DNA of 5,916 nt from assembly GCA_013329135.1 (NCBI GenBank), contig DUKU01000202.1, forward strand, positions 1 through 5,916. The letters are read 5' to 3'. Position 1 is the first letter of the stretch. The number at the start of each line of letters is the position of its first letter. Origin of the DNA: Thermoplasmata archaeon. GTDB lineage: Archaea; Thermoplasmatota; Thermoplasmata; UBA10834. The notes beneath the pieces were generated by a model, which worked only from the letters and a program-made list of their open reading frames with translations, was not told where the DNA came from and searched no databases. A program made the position numbers and the translations under genes. Shown piece after piece: positions 1 through 5,916 of the stretch.

Positions 1-1059
1 CACGGTTTCGCCCATATATTCCAGAACCTCAGCGGGCGGAGTGCTAGACAGTCCAGTCGATGTGTAGTACACAAGTGCTTCGCCTTCGAGGTCCGAAGAC
101 CCCGTGAATGTGGCATCAATTTCCGCATCAGGGATTGGAACGCCATACTCGTCACCCACTGTGACGCTCAGCCATCTGTATATGTACGCATCCGAATCCG
201 CAGTTGTAGATATCGAATACTCCCTTGCGGACAATTCACCGGAATACGGTTCAAAGTGACAACCATAGAGATATGCATTCGATAATCCGCTCAAGACGAG
301 CATGTTGTGCGAGTACCAGTCAGCCGGGACTTCCACCGGGCCAAAGTCCACGTCGATGTAGCTGTTGACCGCCAAGAGTGTAGAATGGTCGATTAACGTC
401 AGATTGCTCGCAATATTCGGGTCAGTCGGGAATTCCGGCATATCGGTTATGGACGATTCGAACATCATCAGCGTCGCGTCGTTAACCGTAATAGTCGGGC
501 CGTCATCGGCCGAATCCATCGTTACGTCTGCAGACCCACCAATGTATTGTGCCAAATCCTCGTCCGGTATCTGCTCGATAGAACTGTTATGAAGTATCAG
601 CTCGCCGCCACTCTGGACATCGATGAACCCGGGAAAGCTCAATATGGATGAGTCTGTGGCCATGACAGTCCCGCCGTCCATAACCGTGAGCGTCAGAAAT
701 GGCCACGGATCAATCTGGTCCAGGTAGGATGTCAGCACACCGTGTTCCAGCGTGAGCGTCCCGCTGTCCCTAACCGTAACATGCCGTGGGTCACCCACAG
801 TGCTAATCACCATCAGGGCTCCGTTCCTCACAATCAGTTCACCGCCAGAGACCTCCACGTCACCGTCGACAGGTTGTTCGATGTTCTCAATCGTATAGGT
901 GCCGCTGGTGATTGTAAGATCACCTATTGGCACCTGCGCCGCCGACGGGGGAGGCGCGGCTACGATATACAGTCCTGCGAAGGCAGACAGCACAAACGAC
1001 GCCATGATCAATGCGCTCAGAGATCTGTTGGCCTGAATAGGGCCAGCTCTGTGTTCCAT
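1..1059 (-). CDS. Secreted beta-helix-like surface protein, N-terminal part (3' end beyond window)
   Basis: The frame is open from ATG at 1059 down to base 1 without a stop, giving 353 residues of an incomplete protein. The N-terminus looks like a Sec signal peptide: Arg-containing n-region, hydrophobic stretch at about residues 15-35, and a small-residue cleavage region near SAA-Q (39-42). Residues 45-240 hold recurring rungs of alternating hydrophobic residues with Ser/Asp-Gly-Gly turns (near 70, 98, 128, 149, 192 and 222), the pattern of a right-handed parallel beta-helix. Residues 297-320 (SVTVGDEYGVPIPDAEI and onward) resemble the start of an Ig-like or carboxypeptidase-regulatory-like beta-sandwich. 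There is a single Cys at 267. The ATG is favoured by the GGTGA site four bases upstream and a TATA box about 60 bases upstream. By eye the gene is less GC-rich than gyrA and uses more varied codons, as is common for fast-evolving surface proteins. Ligand and exact function are unknown; a membrane anchor would lie beyond the window. Confidence 0.85.
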   Translation of the reverse strand, partial: MEHRAGPIQANRSLSALIMASFVLSAFAGLYIVAAPPPSAAQVPIGDLTITSGTYTIENIEQPVDGDVEVSGGELIVRNGALMVISTVGDPRHVTVRDSGTLTLEHGVLTSYLDQIDPWPFLTLTVMDGGTVMATDSSILSFPGFIDVQSGGELILHNSSIEQIPDEDLAQYIGGSADVTMDSADDGPTITVNDATLMMFESSITDMPEFPTDPNIASNLTLIDHSTLLAVNSYIDVDFGPVEVPADWYSHNMLVLSGLSNAYLYGCHFEPYSGELSAREYSISTTADSDAYIYRWLSVTVGDEYGVPIPDAEIDATFTGSSDLEGEALVYYTSTGLSSTPPAEVLEYMGETV

Positions 1060-1063
1060 AAGT

Positions 1064-1068
1064 TCACC
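1064..1068 (-). promoter_or_regulatory. Shine-Dalgarno site of the surface-protein gene
   Basis: GGTGA on the minus strand lies four bases before the ATG at 1059. It matches the core complementary to the archaeal 16S rRNA 3' end and supports this start over the in-frame ATG at residue 19, which would delete the charged n-region of the signal peptide. Confidence 0.7.
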
Positions 1069-1069
1069 C

Positions 1070-1084
1070 ACCCAGAAGCTGGGT
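1070..1084 (-). repeat. Short perfect inverted repeat in the leader of the surface-protein gene
   Basis: ACCCAG and CTGGGT flank a three-base centre, giving a six-pair stem. It lies between the predicted transcription start (about 1090) and the Shine-Dalgarno site, touching the latter with a one-base gap. It could be an RNA hairpin affecting ribosome access, a palindromic operator, or chance. Confidence 0.45.
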
Positions 1085-1110
1085 ATTGCGTAGCAAAGTA
1101 AGCAGTTGAG

Positions 1111-1128
1111 CTATATAAAAAGGTATTT
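1111..1128 (-). promoter_or_regulatory. Archaeal TATA box with BRE-like upstream bases for the surface-protein gene
   Basis: The minus strand reads TTTATATA at 1119-1112, a near-perfect archaeal TATA box, preceded by CAAATACC as a possible TFB-recognition element. The usual spacing of about 25 bases puts the transcription start near 1090, leaving a leader of about 30 bases that contains the hairpin and the Shine-Dalgarno site. The five-T run at 1121-1117 merges with the box and could also help end the transcript of the upstream zinc-ribbon gene. Confidence 0.7.
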
Positions 1129-1169
1129 GCCACGTTCTCATGCCGAAGAAGGTTTTGTCGAACGCCTGG

Positions 1170-2153
1170 CTAGACCATCTTTCTCTTGACAATCTTCTTG
1201 ACGAAGACCTGCGGTTTCTTCGGTTCTCCCGCGGAGTCCTTCGGGACGGACTCGGATGGCTCTCCTCGGCTCCTCAGGTCCGCGCCGCAGGCGTAGCACA
1301 TGATAGCACCCTTACTGACCATCGTCCCACAGTTCGAACAGGCGACCTCGTCCTCCTCCGACCCGTGCGCCTGCTCGACCGACTCCTCGGTCGCCTCAAC
1401 GGCTGGTTCCTCGCGCAGCTGGTACCCGCACGAATAGCACATGACCGCGTCCTTGCTGATGACCGTGCCGCACTTGGGGCAGGGCATCTCGTCCTCGCCC
1501 AAGACGCGCGCCTCCTCGGCCTCCTCGGGCTTCGCCGACGCTGGCGCGGTCGTGGCCGCGGTCTGTCGCTGAAGGACCGCCTTGGCATCATCGGCCAGCT
1601 TCTCCCTGTCCTTCCTGAGGTCCTCCTCCTCCTCTGCGAACGACCGTTCCCTGGAGATCAGGGCGTCCCGTCTCGACACGACCTGCTCCATGAGCTTCTG
1701 GACATCCTCTTCGGACTTCTTGAGCTGCTCCTCGCGGTCGAGGAGCGATCTCCGCTTGTCAGTGACCTCCGTCTGGAGACTCGAGCACTCCTCGAGTGAC
1801 TTCTGGGCGTCGGCCTCACGCGCCTCGGCCGTCGAGACCGCCGCCTTGGCCCGCTCATCCATCTTCGAGACCGCGTCCTCCTTGGCCTTGAGCGTGTCAG
1901 CGCGATCCTGGGCAGCCTCCTCGCGCCCCTTGACCTCGGCCTCCTTCGTCTGGAGGGATGATTCCTTCTGCCTCAGGCCGTCCTCCTTCTCCCTCAGGCG
2001 TTCCTCGAGAGAATCGAGTTCCGTCCTCCGCTTCTGAAGCTCGTCCTTCTCGGCCTGGAGCTCACGTCCCTTCTTCTGGACCTCTGCCTCCTGGGCCTTC
2101 AGTCGCTTGATCGCGTCCTCGATTATCTGGGAGATGGTCTGGTCTTCTGTCAT
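1170..2153 (-). CDS. Coiled-coil rod protein with two C-terminal zinc ribbons
   Basis: This 327-residue protein runs from ATG at 2153 to TAG at 1170. Residues 8-200 are a highly charged Lys/Glu/Arg helix with a hydrophobic or small residue at exactly every seventh position from I11 to A200. A Pro/Ala/Thr linker (about 197-220) leads to zinc ribbon 1 (C225, C228, C239, C242; CPKC...CYSC), an acidic linker, and zinc ribbon 2 (C272, C275, C286, C289; CSNC...CYAC). The chain ends in a basic tail, VKKIVKRKMV. No signal peptide or membrane segment is visible, so it is presumably cytoplasmic. The same frame extends upstream to a TTG at 2228, but those 25 residues do not look like the helix that follows and would cover the leader, so ATG (MTEDQTISQI) is preferred despite only a weak GTGA site upstream. 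Double zinc-ribbon proteins with long helices are frequent in Thermoplasmata; the molecular function is not known. A scaffold, or a protein- or nucleic-acid-binding role, is inference. Confidence 0.88.
   Translation of the reverse strand: MTEDQTISQIIEDAIKRLKAQEAEVQKKGRELQAEKDELQKRRTELDSLEERLREKEDGLRQKESSLQTKEAEVKGREEAAQDRADTLKAKEDAVSKMDERAKAAVSTAEAREADAQKSLEECSSLQTEVTDKRRSLLDREEQLKKSEEDVQKLMEQVVSRRDALISRERSFAEEEEDLRKDREKLADDAKAVLQRQTAATTAPASAKPEEAEEARVLGEDEMPCPKCGTVISKDAVMCYSCGYQLREEPAVEATEESVEQAHGSEEDEVACSNCGTMVSKGAIMCYACGADLRSRGEPSESVPKDSAGEPKKPQVFVKKIVKRKMV
1287..1340 (-). other. Zinc ribbon 2 of the coiled-coil protein
   Basis: These codons cover residues 272-289, with Cys pairs CSNC and CYAC ten residues apart. 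Together with the first ribbon it forms an internal duplication of repeat length 47 residues; SK, the hydrophobic pair and MCY are shared between the copies. It should bind one structural zinc ion. Confidence 0.85.
1428..1481 (-). other. Zinc ribbon 1 of the coiled-coil protein
   Basis: These codons cover residues 225-242, with CPKCG and CYSCG knuckles separated by ten residues. All four zinc-binding Cys are intact. The fold class is a short zinc ribbon of the double-zinc-ribbon (DZR) type. Confidence 0.88.
1554..2123 (-). other. Continuous heptad-repeat helix (coiled-coil rod)
   Basis: Residues 11-200 of the zinc-ribbon protein hold about 28 successive heptads in one register. The seventh-position residues are mostly Leu or Val, with Ala/Cys in the middle (81 and 102-123) and Phe at 172. 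The second core position is usually Lys, Arg or Glu, so the hydrophobic stripe is narrow. Confidence 0.85.
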
Positions 2154-2284
2154 CTTACTCACATCTGCTTTCGAACCTGGTACTCGGATGATACTCGTCT
2201 GCCATAGTAACGGATACCCGTCGTGCAATCACATAATGCATCGACCGTACAAATACTGTTCACTTTCGCGCAGCGGCCGAGACG
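2154..2284 (-). promoter_or_regulatory. Intergenic leader of the zinc-ribbon gene, with weak promoter candidates
   Basis: This 131-base spacer separates the ATPase stop from the zinc-ribbon ATG. TTACTATG at 2210-2203 (minus strand) is a poor TATA match, but it sits about 57 bases before the ATG, like the two better promoters in this window. A second AT-rich patch lies at 2249-2258. Two copies of TACTCG start 11 bases apart at 2181 and 2192. The GTGA at 2162-2159 is a weak Shine-Dalgarno site. No clear terminator for the upstream gene is visible. Co-transcription from the ATPase gene cannot be excluded. Confidence 0.35.
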
Positions 2285-2998
2285 TCATGTGCTGAGCAGC
2301 GGGCCAAGGACGGTCATGCCGCTCTTGGTGACCTCGATCGCGTGCTTCTCCATGCTGTGCTCGGAGGCCCTCATCTTCTCAACCTGGAGGTACCTGACGA
2401 GCTTGCCCCTCTGCCTGTCCAGGCCGAGCATGACGATGCCGTCCGCGAGGAATCCCTCGTTCCCCAGCAGCTGCGACTCGCCGGAGAGGGAGCGCTCCAT
2501 TATGATGAATGTCACGAGGTTGTTGTCCCTGAGCATCTTGAAGAAATAGAACATCTTCTTCCTCATCTCGGCCGACTCGGACATCAGGGAGTACAGCGCG
2601 CCGAGCGAGTCCAGGACCAGTATGGAGAACTTGTCCCCGTGGGTCCGCCTGAACCTCTGTATCATCTTCTCTATGAAGAGCACATAGTCCGTCTGGGCGG
2701 AATCGCCTATGACCTCGTCGATCTGGTCTATCTCCCTCAGGTCGGTCATGTCGGAGATCTGCATCTTGGCCGAGAGCTTGACGCCCATGCTCTCCATGTT
2801 GTGCATGTGGCTCTCGGCGGTCTCCTCCAGGGTGGCATACAGGCCGAACTCGTTCTTGTCCCTGAGGTAGCTGGACATGAGCGAGTAGCAGAAGCTGGTC
2901 TTCATGGAACCGGGGGGACCGGTGACCAGGATGACCTTCGGCCTCTCGATGTCGTTCTTGAACACCTTATCCAGTCCTGGAATGGAATCTCTAAACAA
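2285..2998 (-). CDS. Single-domain KaiC/RAD55-family RecA-like ATPase
   Basis: From the TTG start this is 237 residues, the usual size of one RecA-fold KaiC-like domain. It opens with IPGLDKVF, the family's N-terminal signature. The Walker A loop is GPPGSMKT (27-34), the paired KaiC-type glutamates are in ATLEE (E58, E59), Walker B is ILVLDS (D130), and the strand RYLQVEKMRA (201-210) matches the family's R-x-L-x-V-x-K-M-R motif. It ends with a typical beta-strand, GMTVLGPL. The Gly normally before the Walker A Lys is Met. The frame also extends to GTG at 3115, whose GTGA overlaps the gyrA stop (276 residues). I prefer TTG at 2998: GAGGAGG lies eight bases upstream, a TATA box lies 63 bases upstream, and the extra 39 residues are AT-rich and unlike the family. 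Such archaeal ATPases are thought to be regulatory or signalling proteins; the partner here is unknown. A true Rad55/RadA recombination paralogue is less likely. Confidence 0.87.
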   Translation of the reverse strand: MFRDSIPGLDKVFKNDIERPKVILVTGPPGSMKTSFCYSLMSSYLRDKNEFGLYATLEETAESHMHNMESMGVKLSAKMQISDMTDLREIDQIDEVIGDSAQTDYVLFIEKMIQRFRRTHGDKFSILVLDSLGALYSLMSESAEMRKKMFYFFKMLRDNNLVTFIIMERSLSGESQLLGNEGFLADGIVMLGLDRQRGKLVRYLQVEKMRASEHSMEKHAIEVTKSGMTVLGPLLST

Positions 2999-3006
2999 GT
3001 CAAAGG

Positions 3007-3013
3007 CCTCCTC
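3007..3013 (-). promoter_or_regulatory. Strong Shine-Dalgarno site deciding the ATPase start
   Basis: GAGGAGG on the minus strand ends eight bases before TTG at 2998. No comparable purine-rich site precedes the alternative GTG at 3115. This is the main translational argument for the shorter protein. Confidence 0.6.
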
Positions 3014-3053
3014 GACGGGTGTTCGCTTCCGCCGGATTTCAAAGGGATGTGCA

Positions 3054-3068
3054 TTAATAAAGGTTTGT
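3054..3068 (-). promoter_or_regulatory. Predicted archaeal promoter (BRE + TATA) of the ATPase gene
   Basis: The minus strand reads ACAAACC followed by TTTATTAA (3061-3054) in an AT-rich island between GC-rich genes. The expected start of transcription is near 3032, giving a leader of about 34 bases before TTG at 2998. If GTG at 3115 were used instead, this element would lie within the coding region. Confidence 0.6.
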
Positions 3069-3111
3069 GGGTCGTTATCATGAGTGAGACGGTGGCCAGG
3101 AGGGGCGGCGC

Positions 3112-5703
<2,592 letters not shown>

Positions 5704-5708
5704 GGCCG

Positions 5709-5715
5709 ATCACCT
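5709..5715 (-). promoter_or_regulatory. Shine-Dalgarno site of gyrA overlapping the gyrB stop codon
   Basis: AGGTGAT on the minus strand lies five bases before the gyrA ATG and shares its first two bases with the gyrB TAG. This spacing suggests coupled translation, giving matched amounts of the two subunits. Confidence 0.8.
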
Positions 5716-5916
5716 ATACGTCCAGGACCTCCACCTCTTTCGCGTGGTCCTGGATGAACCTTCTCCTCGGCTCGACGGCGTCGCCCATGAGGACATCGAA
5801 AAGGATGTCCGCCTCGACGGCGTCCTCGATCGTGACCTTCTTCATTATGCGCGTCTCCATGCTCATCGTCGTATCCCTGAGCTGGTCCGCGTTCATCTCG
5901 CCCAGGCCCTTGTACC
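5714..5916 (-). CDS. gyrB: DNA gyrase subunit B, C-terminal fragment (5' end beyond window)
   Basis: Only the last 67 complete codons, preceded by two bases of another codon, are present, ending at TAG at 5714. The visible residues begin YKGLGEMNADQL, the conserved segment at the end of the TOPRIM/C-terminal region of type IIA topoisomerase B subunits. They continue through VTIEDAVEAD and LMGDAVEPRRRFI, the hallmark GyrB C-terminal signature, and close with the usual short tail, EVEVLDV. The ATPase (GHKL) and transducer domains lie outside the window. GyrB binds and hydrolyses ATP and contributes the TOPRIM metal site; with GyrA it forms the A2B2 enzyme. The internal ATG at 5896 is a conserved methionine within the protein, not a start. 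The gene is ten bases from gyrA in the same operon. Confidence 0.97.
   Translation of the reverse strand, partial: YKGLGEMNADQLRDTTMSMETRIMKKVTIEDAVEADILFDVLMGDAVEPRRRFIQDHAKEVEVLDV

Noticed and set aside
365..1101. Short plus-strand frames at 365-592 and 742-1101.
   Set aside because: They oppose a continuous 353-codon minus-strand frame with a signal peptide, TATA box and Shine-Dalgarno site. The second one runs into that promoter region.
1140..1799. Plus-strand frame just after the TATA-like CTATATAAAA.
   Set aside because: The TATA box is nearly symmetrical, but the minus strand here encodes two perfect zinc ribbons and a heptad rod. The plus frame is an antisense shadow.
2165..2190. 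GGTTCGA on the minus strand, resembling a tRNA T-arm loop.
   Set aside because: The flanking bases (CCAGG and GCAGA) do not pair, and no acceptor, D or anticodon arms can be found around it.
2210..2221. ACGG/CCGT inverted repeat in the intergenic spacer, considered as a terminator.
   Set aside because: Only four pairs with no T-run following on the minus strand; too short to call.
2154..2228. N-terminal extension of the zinc-ribbon protein to TTG at 2228.
   Set aside because: The 25 extra residues have no helix or heptad character, TTG lacks a ribosome binding site, and the internal ATG begins exactly where the helix starts.
5714..5896. A separate 60-residue small protein starting at ATG 5896.
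   Set aside because: The frame is open further upstream and the residues are the conserved GyrB C-terminus, so the ATG is internal to gyrB.

Overview
The window most likely comes from an archaeon of the Thermoplasmatota (Methanomassiliicoccales or an uncultured relative). It carries bacterial-type DNA gyrase genes beside a single-domain KaiC/RAD55-family ATPase. A coiled-coil protein with tandem zinc ribbons, of a kind common in Thermoplasmata, follows. Two genes have archaeal TATA boxes about 60 bases ahead of their start codons, and ribosome binding sites read GGTGA, AGGTGAT and GAGGAGG. The phylum is an inference from gene content; no rRNA or other marker is present.

All genes lie on the minus strand, so transcription runs from high to low coordinates. 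In that order: (1) the last 67 full codons of gyrB (5714-5916, 5' end outside the window); (2) complete gyrA (3112-5703), 10 bases after gyrB and clearly in its operon; (3) a KaiC/RAD55-like ATPase (2285-2998 as called here, or up to 3115 from a GTG that overlaps the gyrA stop), which seems to have its own promoter inside the gyrA-proximal AT-rich stretch; (4) a 131-base spacer and then a 327-residue protein with a very long heptad-repeat rod, two zinc ribbons and a basic tail (1170-2153); (5) a 110-base spacer with a TATA box, a small hairpin and a Shine-Dalgarno site; (6) the first 353 codons of a secreted or surface protein with a signal peptide, beta-helix-like repeats and the start of an Ig-like or carboxypeptidase-regulatory-like module (1-1059, 3' end outside the window).

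GyrB and GyrA together form the A2B2 gyrase that introduces negative supercoils. The other three proteins are not obviously part of that machine. The ATPase is probably a regulatory or signalling RecA-fold protein, the zinc-ribbon rod may be a scaffold or nucleic-acid/protein-binding protein, and the beta-helix protein is a cell-surface protein. The window is mainly housekeeping DNA with ordinary Thermoplasmata accessory genes. I saw no mobile element, CRISPR array, tRNA or rRNA. The most useful details are the likely mis-set start of the ATPase, the unbroken heptad stripe in the zinc-ribbon protein, the altered GyrA box in gyrA, and the altered Walker A loop of the ATPase.
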